Source: an uncultured Rhodospirillaceae bacterium
GTDB lineage: Bacteria; Pseudomonadota; Alphaproteobacteria; Dongiales; Dongiaceae
DNA: 37,955 nt
Assembly (NCBI GenBank): GCA_902826565.1
Contig: CADEFF010000010.1
Coordinates: 55,929 to 93,883, forward strand
Direction of reading: 5' to 3'
Made by a program: the position numbers and the translations under genes. How positions within the stretch are numbered: position 1 is the stretch's first letter; the number at the start of each line of letters is the position of its first letter. The notes beneath the pieces are model-generated. The model did not search any database and was not told the origin of the DNA. It saw only the letters and a program-made list of their open reading frames with translations. Shown here piece after piece: positions 18,158 through 27,083 of the stretch.

Positions 18158-18895
18158 TCAGGCCTTCGGCGGCTCGGGGCGCCAGCAAAAGAAGAACCAG
18201 ACGCCGATCAGCCCGAGCGCGAGCGCGAACCAGGTGATGGCATATTGCAGATGGTCGTTCGGCAGCTCGGTGCGGCTCTGCCCGCCGATCGGGAAGCCGC
18301 CCGGATTCGCCGCCGGCCCCGCCTCGAGGAAGAAGGGCACGAGCCGTTCCGGCGGCACGCCGATCTCGGCGCCCATGGCCGGCAGATCGACCCAGAACCA
18401 GATGCCGTTCTGCGGCTCGTTGTCGGGCTCGAGCCAGTTCTGCGCGCGCGGCAGGCGGATAAGCCCGTCGATCCCGGTGGGGCCTTCGATCTGGCCCTCC
18501 GCCCGCTCTCCCGGATCCTTCCGCTCGATCGGGATCCAGCCGCGATCCACCAGCAGCACGCGGCCGTCATCGAGATGGAAGGGCGTCACCACATGGTAGC
18601 CGGGATTGCCGTTGAGCGAGCGGGCGGCGAGGAAAAGCTCCTGCCCATTGTCGAAGCGGCCCGTCGCCTTCGCATGCCGGAAATTGAGCGTGGCGGCGTC
18701 GGCATCGGAGGGCGGCAGCGGGATCGCCGCGGCCTGGCTCTGCGCCTGGCGCTCGGCGATCAGCCCCGTTTTCCATGCGAGCCGGTCGAGCTGCCAGACC
18801 CCGAGGCCGATCAGAAGGAGGACGCCGATCGCGGCGGCGACGGTGGCGCCGGGCTGCAATCGGAAGACGCGGGTCGGGCTCGAACTGTCGGTCAT
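18158..18895 (-). CDS. SURF1 family cytochrome c oxidase assembly protein
   Basis: A 245-aa inner-membrane protein with two membrane segments: VAAAIGVLLLIGLGVWQLDRL near residues 18-38 and ITWFALALGLIGVWFFFCW near the C-terminus. SURF1 landmarks GVWQLDRLAWK, RHAKATGRFD, GYHVVTPFHLDDGRVLLVDRGWIP, and NHLQYA-type NDHLQYAITWF are present. It supports heme a insertion into subunit I of aa3 oxidase. It closes the cox gene block (ctaC to DUF983 upstream on the same strand), 76 nt after the DUF983 stop. Confidence 0.95.
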   Translation of the reverse strand: MTDSSSPTRVFRLQPGATVAAAIGVLLLIGLGVWQLDRLAWKTGLIAERQAQSQAAAIPLPPSDADAATLNFRHAKATGRFDNGQELFLAARSLNGNPGYHVVTPFHLDDGRVLLVDRGWIPIERKDPGERAEGQIEGPTGIDGLIRLPRAQNWLEPDNEPQNGIWFWVDLPAMGAEIGVPPERLVPFFLEAGPAANPGGFPIGGQSRTELPNDHLQYAITWFALALGLIGVWFFFCWRPEPPKA

Positions 18896-18971
18896 GGCTG
18901 GTCGATGCCCGAGAACCCGCCCCGATGCAAGTCGCCGATTGCCGCTTGCCGGTCGACCCTCGCGGCCCGGG

Positions 18972-19382
18972 TCATCCCAGCCGCCCGCCGCCCTCGCCCG
19001 CCTTGTGGCGATACTGGATCGCCACCATCACCGCCTTGAAGGGGCGCAGCAGCGCGATGGCGCCGGCGAGGATGAGCGGACCCCAGAGGACCATATGCAG
19101 CCAGAGCGGCGGGGCGAACCAGGCCTCGGTCAGGAGGGCGAGCGGCACCACGACGGCGCCGAGGATGAGGATGATGAAGACGGCCGGCCCGTCGGCCGCG
19201 TCGGCGCCGGCGAGGTCGAGCCCGCAGGCCGGGCATTTTTCGACGACGGAAAGGAAGCCCTTATAGAGCTGGCCCCGGCCGCAGCGCGGGCAGCGGCAGG
19301 CGAGCCCGGTGGAAAAAGGCGACAGGCGCGGGTAGTAGCCCGCGCCTGTCCTGCCTTGCGTCGCGGGATCAGTGCCCGGCAA
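18972..19382 (-). CDS. DUF983 family membrane protein with zinc-finger-like N-terminus
   Basis: A ~136-aa protein with two CxxC pairs (CRCPRCGRG and KCPACGLDL, about residues 29-54) followed by two hydrophobic segments (FIILILGAVVVPLALLTEAWF and LWLHMVLWGPLILAGAIALL). This is the DUF983 pattern, found almost only beside cytochrome oxidase genes in alphaproteobacteria, where an assembly role is suspected but not proven. The start is uncertain: a TTG at 19382 lies inside ctaE (14-nt overlap), and the first codons run through a perfect 12-bp hairpin plus T-run (19321-19350). A later non-ATG start would put the hairpin in an intergenic gap. Confidence 0.85.
   Translation of the reverse strand: MPGTDPATQGRTGAGYYPRLSPFSTGLACRCPRCGRGQLYKGFLSVVEKCPACGLDLAGADAADGPAVFIILILGAVVVPLALLTEAWFAPPLWLHMVLWGPLILAGAIALLRPFKAVMVAIQYRHKAGEGGGRLG
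19321..19350 (-). terminator. Terminator-shaped hairpin after ctaE, inside the start of DUF983
   Basis: Perfect 12-bp inverted repeat: GACAGGCGCGGG (19321-19332), 6-nt loop, CCCGCGCCTGTC (19339-19350). Read on the minus strand it begins 18 nt after the ctaE stop and is followed 3 nt later by TTTTT (19317-19313). This has the shape of an intrinsic terminator or attenuator, yet DUF983 and SURF1 lie downstream on the same strand. Confidence 0.6.
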
Positions 19383-20196
19383 AGGGACCGGACCCGCCGC
19401 CCCAGATATAGACGCAGATGAAGAGGAACAGCCACACCACGTCGACGAAATGCCAGTACCAGGCCGCGGCCTCGAAGCCGAAATGATGATCCGGCTTGAA
19501 GTCGCCGCGATAGGCGCGGAACCAGCAGACGATCAGGAAGATCGAGCCGACGATGACGTGGAAGCCATGGAACCCGGTCGCCATGAAGAAGGTGGTCGAG
19601 TAGATGCCTTCGCGGAAACCGAAGGCGGCATGGGCATATTCGTAGGCCTGCACGCCGGTGAAGGAGAGGCCGAGCAGGATGGTGAGGCCGAGCCCCTGCA
19701 GCAGGCCCTTGCGGTCGCCCTCGCGGAGCGCGTGATGCGCCCAGGTCACGGTGACGCCCGAGGTGAGCAGGATGAGGGTGTTGAGCAGCGGCAGCGCCAT
19801 CGGATCGAACGGCAGCACGCCCTCGGGCGGCCAGACGCCGCCGGTCGCGTCCTTGGGGAAGAGGCTCGCATCGAAGAAGGCCCAGAAGAAGGCGGCGAAG
19901 AACATCACCTCGGAGGCGATGAAGAGCAGCATGCCGTAGCGCAGGCCGAGCTGCACGACCGGGGTGTGATGGCCCTGGTAGGTGCCCTCGCGGACCACGT
20001 CGGCGAACCAGAAGAACATGGTCGCCAGCACCATCAGGAAGCCCAGCGGCAGCACCCAGGGCGTCATGTCGTGCATGAATAGCACGCCGCCGACCGCGAG
20101 GACGCCGGCGGACACGGCGCCCACCACCGGCCACGGGCTCGGATCCACCAGATGGTAGGGATGCTTCTGATGCGGGTCGGCGTGAGTCGTGGCCAT
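19369..20196 (-). CDS. ctaE: Cytochrome c oxidase subunit III
   Basis: Subunit III of the aa3 oxidase, 275 aa, seven hydrophobic segments. Diagnostic segments: KHPYHLVDPSPWPVVGA at the N-terminus, REGTYQGHHTPVVQLGLRYGM, SEVMFFAAFFWAFF with the conserved glutamate, FMATGFHGFHVIVGSIFL, and the C-terminal AAAWYWHFVDVVWLFLF. It stabilises subunit I and the proton uptake path. ATG at 20196; 32 nt after ctaG. Followed directly by the hairpin at 19321-19350. Confidence 0.97.
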   Translation of the reverse strand: MATTHADPHQKHPYHLVDPSPWPVVGAVSAGVLAVGGVLFMHDMTPWVLPLGFLMVLATMFFWFADVVREGTYQGHHTPVVQLGLRYGMLLFIASEVMFFAAFFWAFFDASLFPKDATGGVWPPEGVLPFDPMALPLLNTLILLTSGVTVTWAHHALREGDRKGLLQGLGLTILLGLSFTGVQAYEYAHAAFGFREGIYSTTFFMATGFHGFHVIVGSIFLIVCWFRAYRGDFKPDHHFGFEAAAWYWHFVDVVWLFLFICVYIWGGGSGPFAGH

Positions 20197-20228
20197 GGTC
20201 GGTCTTTCCTCGCGAGGCTATGCGCTGT

Positions 20229-20807
20229 TCAGTTGGCGGTCCCGGCCGGCGCTTCGGCCGCAGCGGCCGTCTGATCCGGGGCACGGAAGAAGGTATAGGA
20301 AAGCGTGATCGTCTCGAGCGTGCGGGCGTCCCGGTTCTCCAGCAGCTTCGGATCGACATAGAACCGCACGGGCATGTCGATGCTCTCGCCGGGCTTCAGC
20401 GTCTGCTCGGTGAAGCAGAAGCATTCCAGCTTGTCGAAGAACTGGCCCGCCTCGAAGGGCGTCACGTTGAAGGTCGCGGTGCCGGTCACGGTCCGACTCG
20501 AGCGGTTGACCGCGCGATAATAGATCGTCATCGGCTGGCCGATGGGGAGCCGGACCTCGCGCTGCATCGGATAGAAGGACCAGGGCAGCTCGGGCGCGAC
20601 GTCGGCGTTGAAACGGACGTTGATCGGCCGGAGGCCGGAAACCTCCGGCGCGGCGTCGCTCACCTGCGTGGTGCCGCCATAGCCCGTCACCTGGCAGAAC
20701 AGGCGATAGAGCGGCACCGCGGCGATCGTGAGGCCGATCATCAGCGCCACCACGCCGAGGAGACCGATGACGACGCGCCGGTTGGCGCCTGCGGCGGCGA
20801 CGGCCAT
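20229..20807 (-). CDS. ctaG: Cytochrome c oxidase assembly protein CtaG (Cox11)
   Basis: A 192-aa copper chaperone for the CuB site of subunit I. One N-terminal membrane anchor (VVIGLLGVVALMIGLTIAAVPLY) is followed by the LFCQVTGYGGTTQ motif and a periplasmic immunoglobulin-like domain. The copper-binding cysteines are in LECFCFTEQTL, and FYVDP follows, as in Cox11. The C-terminal tail (TAAAAEAPAGTAN) is variable. It starts 3 nt after the stop of the preceding small gene, in the usual ctaB-small ORF-ctaG order. Confidence 0.97.
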   Translation of the reverse strand: MAVAAAGANRRVVIGLLGVVALMIGLTIAAVPLYRLFCQVTGYGGTTQVSDAAPEVSGLRPINVRFNADVAPELPWSFYPMQREVRLPIGQPMTIYYRAVNRSSRTVTGTATFNVTPFEAGQFFDKLECFCFTEQTLKPGESIDMPVRFYVDPKLLENRDARTLETITLSYTFFRAPDQTAAAAEAPAGTAN

Positions 20808-20810
20808 GGT

Positions 20811-20939
20811 TCAGTTGCCCCCCATCCGCAGGATCGAGACGACATAGACCAGGATCGCGAAGCCCAGCAGCGCCGCAAGCACCGCATAGTTGCGCGCCCG
20901 GAGCCGGCGGCGCGCTTCGTCGCGATCGCGATCGTTCAT
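20811..20939 (-). CDS. Small single-span membrane protein between ctaB and ctaG (CoxF-like position)
   Basis: A 42-aa protein: a highly charged N-terminus ([17 protein letters not shown]) followed by one membrane segment ([20 protein letters not shown]) and a short tail RMGGN. Its ATG overlaps the ctaB stop (ATGA, 20939-20936) and its stop is 3 nt before ctaG, so it is clearly translated as part of the operon. Short proteins with this layout sit at the same place in many alphaproteobacterial cox operons and are sometimes named CoxF; a structural or assembly role is assumed from position only. Confidence 0.88.
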   Translation of the reverse strand: MNDRDRDEARRRLRARNYAVLAALLGFAILVYVVSILRMGGN

Positions 20940-21874
20940 TGCGCGGTCCAGGACAGCCACGGCAGCAGACCCGGCGCCCGGTCGAGCACCATGAAGAGGA
21001 AGAGCAGGAAGAGATAGAGGATCGAGAAGCCGAACATGCGGCGCGCGCTGCGCTCGGTGCGGTCGAACCAGACGGCGATCGCGAGCCCGAGGAAGCCGAG
21101 CCCGAGGACCAGCGCCAGCGCCGCATAGAGCGCCCCGGAAATGCCGAGGAAATAGGGGGCAAGCGCCAGCGGCACGAGGATCGCCGCATAGACGAGCATC
21201 TGCAGCTTGGTCGCGCGCTCGCCCGCCACCACCGGCAGCATCGGCACGCCCGCCCGCGCATAATCCTCGCGGCGATAGAGCGCCAGCGCCCAGAAATGCG
21301 GCGGCGTCCACATGAAGATCAGCAGGAAGAGCATGACCGGCGCGAGGGTGACCTCGCCGCTCATCGCGGCCCAGCCGATCATCGGCGGGAAGGCGCCGGC
21401 GGCGCCGCCGATCACGATGTTCTGCGGCGTGCGGCGCTTGAGCCAGATCGTGTAGACGAAGACGTAGAAGAGATTGGCGCCGGCGAGCAGGCCGGCGGCG
21501 AGCCAGTCGACCGCGAGCCCCATCAGCAGCACGGACGCGGCCGAGAGCAGGATGCCGAAAGCGAGCGCCTCCTCGGCCCGGACGCGACCCATCGGGATCG
21601 GACGCCCGCGGGTGCGGCGCATCACGGCGTCGATGTCGCGGTCGTACCACATGTTGATGGCGCCGGCCGCGCCCGCGCCGACCGCGATGCAGAGGATCGC
21701 GACCGCCGCCAGAACCGGATGGAGGTCGCCCGGCGCCAGCATGAGGCCGGCAAAGCCGGTGAAGACCACGAGCGACATCACCCGCGGCTTCAGCAGCGCG
21801 AAATAGTCGCCGACCCTCGCGCCCGAAGCGTCGAATGCGCCGTCGCCGGCAAGGGAGATGCTGTCGTCCGTCAC
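20936..21874 (-). CDS. ctaB: Protoheme IX farnesyltransferase (heme O synthase)
   Basis: A 312-aa UbiA-superfamily prenyltransferase that adds a farnesyl group to heme b to make heme O, the precursor of heme a for aa3 oxidase. Landmarks: [17 protein letters not shown], the first Asp-rich motif [36 protein letters not shown], and [27 protein letters not shown]. Multiple membrane helices. GTG start (21872-21874); the ribosome site is weak (GGACGAG). It is separated from ctaD by 139 bp with two hairpins. Confidence 0.96.
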   Translation of the reverse strand: MTDDSISLAGDGAFDASGARVGDYFALLKPRVMSLVVFTGFAGLMLAPGDLHPVLAAVAILCIAVGAGAAGAINMWYDRDIDAVMRRTRGRPIPMGRVRAEEALAFGILLSAASVLLMGLAVDWLAAGLLAGANLFYVFVYTIWLKRRTPQNIVIGGAAGAFPPMIGWAAMSGEVTLAPVMLFLLIFMWTPPHFWALALYRREDYARAGVPMLPVVAGERATKLQMLVYAAILVPLALAPYFLGISGALYAALALVLGLGFLGLAIAVWFDRTERSARRMFGFSILYLFLLFLFMVLDRAPGLLPWLSWTAQ

Positions 21875-21934
21875 GTCTCGTCCGTCTCTCCGCCCGCGGC
21901 CGGCCGATCCCGACTATCGCCCGCGAGCATTGCG

Positions 21935-21996
21935 GCCGGACGGAGGCTTCGCCCTCGTCCGGCCCTTGGGTAGGGAACCGCGCCTTTCCGGCGCGG
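21935..21996 (-). other. Two consecutive hairpins in the ctaD-ctaB gap
   Basis: Within the 139-bp gap: GCCGGACG (21935-21942) pairs with CGTCCGGC (21956-21963), extendable inward with one bulge through AGG/CCT; and CCGCGCC (21978-21984) pairs with GGCGCGG (21990-21996) around TTTCC. Neither has a following T-run. They probably stabilise or process the ctaD mRNA, or give partial termination so that subunits are made in excess over the assembly proteins. Confidence 0.5.
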
Positions 21997-22013
21997 AACC
22001 CCCGATCCGCCGG

Positions 22014-23654
<1,641 letters not shown>

Positions 23655-24494
23655 TCAGTTCGCGGGCTGGGCGGCGGCCGCAAGATCGACCGACGGCTCG
23701 TCGATGCGGGCGAATTTCTGCTGCGCCTCGGCGACCCATGCGGCGAATTTCTCCTTGGAGACGACCTCCACGGTGATCGGCATGTAGGCGTGGTTGTCGC
23801 CGCAAAGCTCGGAGCACTGCCCGTAATAGACGCCTTCCTGCGTGACTTCGGTCCAGGTCTCGTTGGTCTTGCCCGGCACGGCGTCGAGCTTCACGCCGAA
23901 GGACGGCACCGCGAAGGAATGGATCACGTCGCTCGCCGTGATCAGCAGGCGGATCTTGGTGTTGACCGGAATGACGACGCGGTTGTCGGTCTCGAGCAGC
24001 CGGAGCTGGCCCGGCTTCAGCTCCTCGTCCGGCACGAGCAGCGCGTCGAAGGTGAAGTTGCCGTTGTCCGGATATTCGTAGGACCAGTACCACTGGTGGC
24101 CGATGGCCTTGATGGTCATCTCGGCGTCTTCGGTCCGGTCGGCGAAATACATGAGCTTGAAGGACGGGATCGCGATGCCGACCAGGATCAGCACCGGCAC
24201 CACCGTCCAGACCACCTCGACGAGCGTGTTGTGCGACGTCTTGGACGGGACCGGATTGGCCCGCTCGTTGAAGCGCACGATGACGATCAGGAGGAGCAGC
24301 ATCACGAACGCGGTGATCGCGACGATCACGATCAGCAGGAAGTGATGGAAACTGGTGACCTGCTCCATCACCGGCGTCACGGCCGGCTGGAAATGCATCT
24401 GCCAGGGCTCGGGGGCCGCCGAAGCCGTCCCCGGCACCAGCGACATCAGCGCGGCCGAAATGGCCCACAGCAACGTCAACGCCTTCGCGCGCAT
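23655..24494 (-). CDS. ctaC: Cytochrome c oxidase subunit II
   Basis: Subunit II, 279 aa: signal peptide (MRAKALTLLWAISAALMSLVPGTASA), two membrane helices (FLLIVIVAITAFVMLLLLIVIV and VVWTVVPVLILVGIAIPSF), and a periplasmic cupredoxin domain. The dinuclear CuA site is complete: the upstream His in ASDVIHSFAVPSFG and the cluster GQCSELCGDNHAYM with two Cys, Glu, His and Met. QWYWSYEYPD is the aromatic electron-entry segment. No C-terminal cytochrome c domain (no CxxCH) is fused. First gene of the cox operon, preceded by a candidate promoter at 24605-24633. Confidence 0.97.
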   Translation of the reverse strand: MRAKALTLLWAISAALMSLVPGTASAAPEPWQMHFQPAVTPVMEQVTSFHHFLLIVIVAITAFVMLLLLIVIVRFNERANPVPSKTSHNTLVEVVWTVVPVLILVGIAIPSFKLMYFADRTEDAEMTIKAIGHQWYWSYEYPDNGNFTFDALLVPDEELKPGQLRLLETDNRVVIPVNTKIRLLITASDVIHSFAVPSFGVKLDAVPGKTNETWTEVTQEGVYYGQCSELCGDNHAYMPITVEVVSKEKFAAWVAEAQQKFARIDEPSVDLAAAAQPAN

Positions 24495-24604
24495 CGTCGA
24501 ATGATCCTTATGAAGCCGGCTCTTCTGTCCGGGCGGAACGGTCTTCCCACCGTCGCTTCCGCATGCGCCTCGGGCTCCGCCTCCCCAGGCGCCGGCTGGG
24601 CCGG

Positions 24605-24633
24605 AACCTACACCGCTGGCCTTGCTATCTCAA
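24605..24633 (-). promoter_or_regulatory. Candidate promoter for the cox operon (ctaC)
   Basis: On the minus strand TTGAGA (24633-24628), 17-nt spacer, TAGGTT (24610-24605). Both boxes are plausible for an alphaproteobacterial housekeeping sigma factor. Predicted transcription start is near 24598, ~104 nt upstream of ctaC. Confidence 0.45.
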
Positions 24634-24710
24634 GCCTTCGCCAAGGCCTGCGACATCGGCAGCCGACTTGCGAAAATCGCCTCGAACCGGTTGCCGTCGA
24701 CGCGCCTCAA

Positions 24711-24729
24711 ATGCGACGATCTGTCGCAT
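24711..24729. promoter_or_regulatory. Inverted repeat ATGCGAC-N5-GTCGCAT, candidate operator
   Basis: Perfect 7-bp half-sites separated by GATCT (24718-24722), ~80 bp upstream of the ctaC -35 and ~140 bp upstream of tldD. The size suits a dimeric regulator; the GCG...CGC content vaguely recalls RegA/ActR redox-regulator sites, but it does not fit that consensus fully. Confidence 0.45.
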
Positions 24730-24866
24730 AAATCGGGGCGATCGCAACGGCCGCATCGCGGCGGCATGACCCGCGAGGCGGCGCCGGTTGGCGGCGTCGC
24801 GATTTCGGGCCATATGAATGCGGTGCCGCCGGACGATTCGTCGCGGCGCCCCGGAAAGGAAACGGC

Positions 24867-26300
24867 ATGTCGAACCTGGCCAAGACCGACGAGCTCTTCT
24901 TTACGCGCGCCGGGCTCGATCGCGCGCGCATCGAAACCATCGTCGGCGATTCGCTGAAGGATGCCGAGGATGGCGAGCTGTTTCTCGAATATGTCCAGTC
25001 GGAAGCCCTCGCCTTCGACGACGGCCGGCTGAAAAGCGCCTCCTTCGATACCTCGCAGGGCTTCGGCCTGCGGGCGATCGCCGGCGAGCGCGCCGCCTAT
25101 GCCCATGCGAGCGAGCTCAGCGAGTCCGCGATCCGCCGCGCCGCGGCGACGGTGAAGGCCGTCCATCGCGGCCATGGCGGCGAGCTGGCCCTGCCGCCGC
25201 AGGGCACCAACCGCAGCCTCTATGGCGAGGAGAATCCGCTGAACGAGGTGCCGTTCGAGGCGAAGGTCAGGCTGCTCGCCGAGATCGACGCCTATGCGCG
25301 CGCGCTCGATCCGCGCGTCCGCCAGGTGATGGTCTCGCTCTCGGCCGGCTGGCAGGCGGTGCAGATCCTTCGCGGCGACGGGCGGCGGCTGGCCGACATC
25401 CGGCCGCTGGTGCGCCTCAACGTCTCGGTCGTCGCCGGCGAAGGCGACCGCATGGAAACCGGCGGCACCGGCGTCGGCGGTCGCGAGTCCTACAGCCGCT
25501 TCATCGGCGAGGCGAGCTGGAAGGCGAGCGCCGACGAAGCGCTGCGGCAGGCCCTCGTCAACCTCGCGTCCGAGCCGGCGCCCGCGGGCGAGATGCCGGT
25601 CGTGCTCGGTCCCGGCTGGCCCGGCGTGCTGCTGCACGAGGCGGTGGGGCACGGGCTCGAGGGCGACTTCAACCGGAAGAAGACCTCGGCCTTCGCCGGG
25701 CTGCTCGGCCAGCGCGTCGCCGCACCCGGCGTCACCGTGGTGGATGACGGCACGATCGAGAACCGCCGCGGCTCCCTCACCATCGACGACGAGGGCACCG
25801 CCTCGCAGCACAATGTGCTGATCGAGGACGGTATCCTGAAGGGCTACATGCAGGACCGCCAGAACGCCCGGCTGATGGGAATGAAGCCGACCGGCAACGG
25901 GCGCCGCCAGAGCTTCGCCCATATCCCGATGCCACGCATGACCAACACCTACATGCTGAACGGCAAGTCGGACCCGAAGGAGATCATCGCCTCGGTGAAG
26001 AAGGGCCTCTATGCCGTCAACTTCGGCGGCGGCCAGGTGGACATCACCTCCGGCAAGTTCGTGTTCTCCTGCACCGAGGCCTATCGCATCGAGGACGGCA
26101 AGATCGGACCGGCGGTGAAGGGCGCCACCCTCATCGGCAACGGGCCCGACGTGCTGACCCGGGTCAGCATGGTCGGCAACGACCTCCGGCTCGACAAGGG
26201 AATCGGCACTTGCGGCAAGGAAGGCCAGGGCGTGCCGGTCGGCGTCGGGCAGCCGACGCTCAAGGTCGACGCGATCACCGTCGGCGGCACCGCCGCGTGA
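24867..26300 (+). CDS. tldD: Metalloprotease TldD
   Basis: A 477-aa protein of the TldD/PmbA family. The zinc motif HEAVGH (HExxxH, H257-H262) within LLHEAVGHGLEGDFNRKKTSAFAG is diagnostic for TldD, and the C-terminal TCGKEGQGVPVGVGQPTLKV block is present. With TldE/PmbA it forms a protease that trims unfolded peptides and matures modified peptides such as microcins. No tldE/pmbA is visible in the window, as is common. ATG with AAAGGA upstream. The stop overlaps the next gene (GTGA). Confidence 0.96.
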   Translation: MSNLAKTDELFFTRAGLDRARIETIVGDSLKDAEDGELFLEYVQSEALAFDDGRLKSASFDTSQGFGLRAIAGERAAYAHASELSESAIRRAAATVKAVHRGHGGELALPPQGTNRSLYGEENPLNEVPFEAKVRLLAEIDAYARALDPRVRQVMVSLSAGWQAVQILRGDGRRLADIRPLVRLNVSVVAGEGDRMETGGTGVGGRESYSRFIGEASWKASADEALRQALVNLASEPAPAGEMPVVLGPGWPGVLLHEAVGHGLEGDFNRKKTSAFAGLLGQRVAAPGVTVVDDGTIENRRGSLTIDDEGTASQHNVLIEDGILKGYMQDRQNARLMGMKPTGNGRRQSFAHIPMPRMTNTYMLNGKSDPKEIIASVKKGLYAVNFGGGQVDITSGKFVFSCTEAYRIEDGKIGPAVKGATLIGNGPDVLTRVSMVGNDLRLDKGIGTCGKEGQGVPVGVGQPTLKVDAITVGGTAA

Positions 26301-27067
26301 GCGAGGCGGCCGGCCGGCTCGCGGGGCGCACGGCGCTCGTCACCGGCGCCGGCCGCGGCATCGGCCGCGCCATCGCTCTCCTTTTCGCGCGCGAGGGCGC
26401 CGAGGTCGCGGTCGTGGATCGCGACGCGGCGCTCGCCGAAGCCGTCGCCGGCGAGATCGCGGCCGCCGGCGGACGCGCCTTCGCCCATGACGCCGATGTG
26501 AGCGACGAGGCCGCCATGCAGGCGCTCGCGGCCTCGATCGGCCGCCGGACGGACCGGCTGCATGCGCTCGTCAACAATGCCGGCATCGTGCGGCGGCGGC
26601 ATTTCAAGCGGCTCACCCGCGCCGACTGGGATGCGATCCTCGGCACCAACTTCATCGGCGCGGTGCAATGCACGCGCTCGTTCCTGCCGCTGCTGCGCGG
26701 CGCCGCCGGCGCCAGCGTCGTCAACATCGCCTCGATCACGGTGCGCCAGGAAGGCGTTCGGCTCTCGGCCTATGCCGCGAGCAAGGGCGCGCTCGAGAGC
26801 CTGACCAGGAGCCTCGCGCTCGATCTCGGACGCGACGGCATCCGGGTGAACTACATCTCGCCCGGCTTCATCCGCACCGACATGACCGAGCGCTACATGT
26901 CGAAGTGGCTGTTCCGGAAATATCTCAAATACCGCCTGCCGATCGGCCGGCCGGGCGCTCCCGAGGACGTGGCGAAAGCCGCCCTCTTCCTCGCCTCGTC
27001 CGACTCGGACTACATGACCGGTACCGGGCTCGTCGTCGATGGCGGGCTTACGCTCCGCGCGATCTGA
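26297..27067 (+). CDS. Short-chain dehydrogenase/reductase (SDR), substrate unknown
   Basis: A 256-aa classical SDR. Cofactor motif TGAGRGIG (about 15-22) with an acidic residue at the end of strand 2 (VVDRD), suggesting preference for NAD(H); NNAG motif; catalytic Ser in NIASITV and YxxxK in SAYAASKG with the normal 13-residue spacing; and the SPGFIRTDM segment. The substrate loop (ERYMSKWLFRKYLKYRLP) is unusually basic and aromatic. It starts with a GTG overlapping the tldD stop by 4 nt, so it is co-translated with tldD, a pairing I do not know as conserved. It converges on the P450 gene 16 bp away. A link to the P450/flavoprotein group is possible but unproven. Confidence 0.92.
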   Translation: MSEAAGRLAGRTALVTGAGRGIGRAIALLFAREGAEVAVVDRDAALAEAVAGEIAAAGGRAFAHDADVSDEAAMQALAASIGRRTDRLHALVNNAGIVRRRHFKRLTRADWDAILGTNFIGAVQCTRSFLPLLRGAAGASVVNIASITVRQEGVRLSAYAASKGALESLTRSLALDLGRDGIRVNYISPGFIRTDMTERYMSKWLFRKYLKYRLPIGRPGAPEDVAKAALFLASSDSDYMTGTGLVVDGGLTLRAI

Positions 27068-27083
27068 GCGCGCCCGCGCTGCG

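Larger units (their letters stand above)
24495..24866. other. 372-bp divergent intergenic region between ctaC and tldD
   Basis: No gene is supported here. It holds the candidate ctaC promoter (24605-24633, minus), giving a ~105-nt ctaC leader, a perfect inverted repeat at 24711-24729, and the tldD ribosome site AAAGGA just before 24867. Several frames are open across it, but they lack recognisable protein character. Confidence 0.7.
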
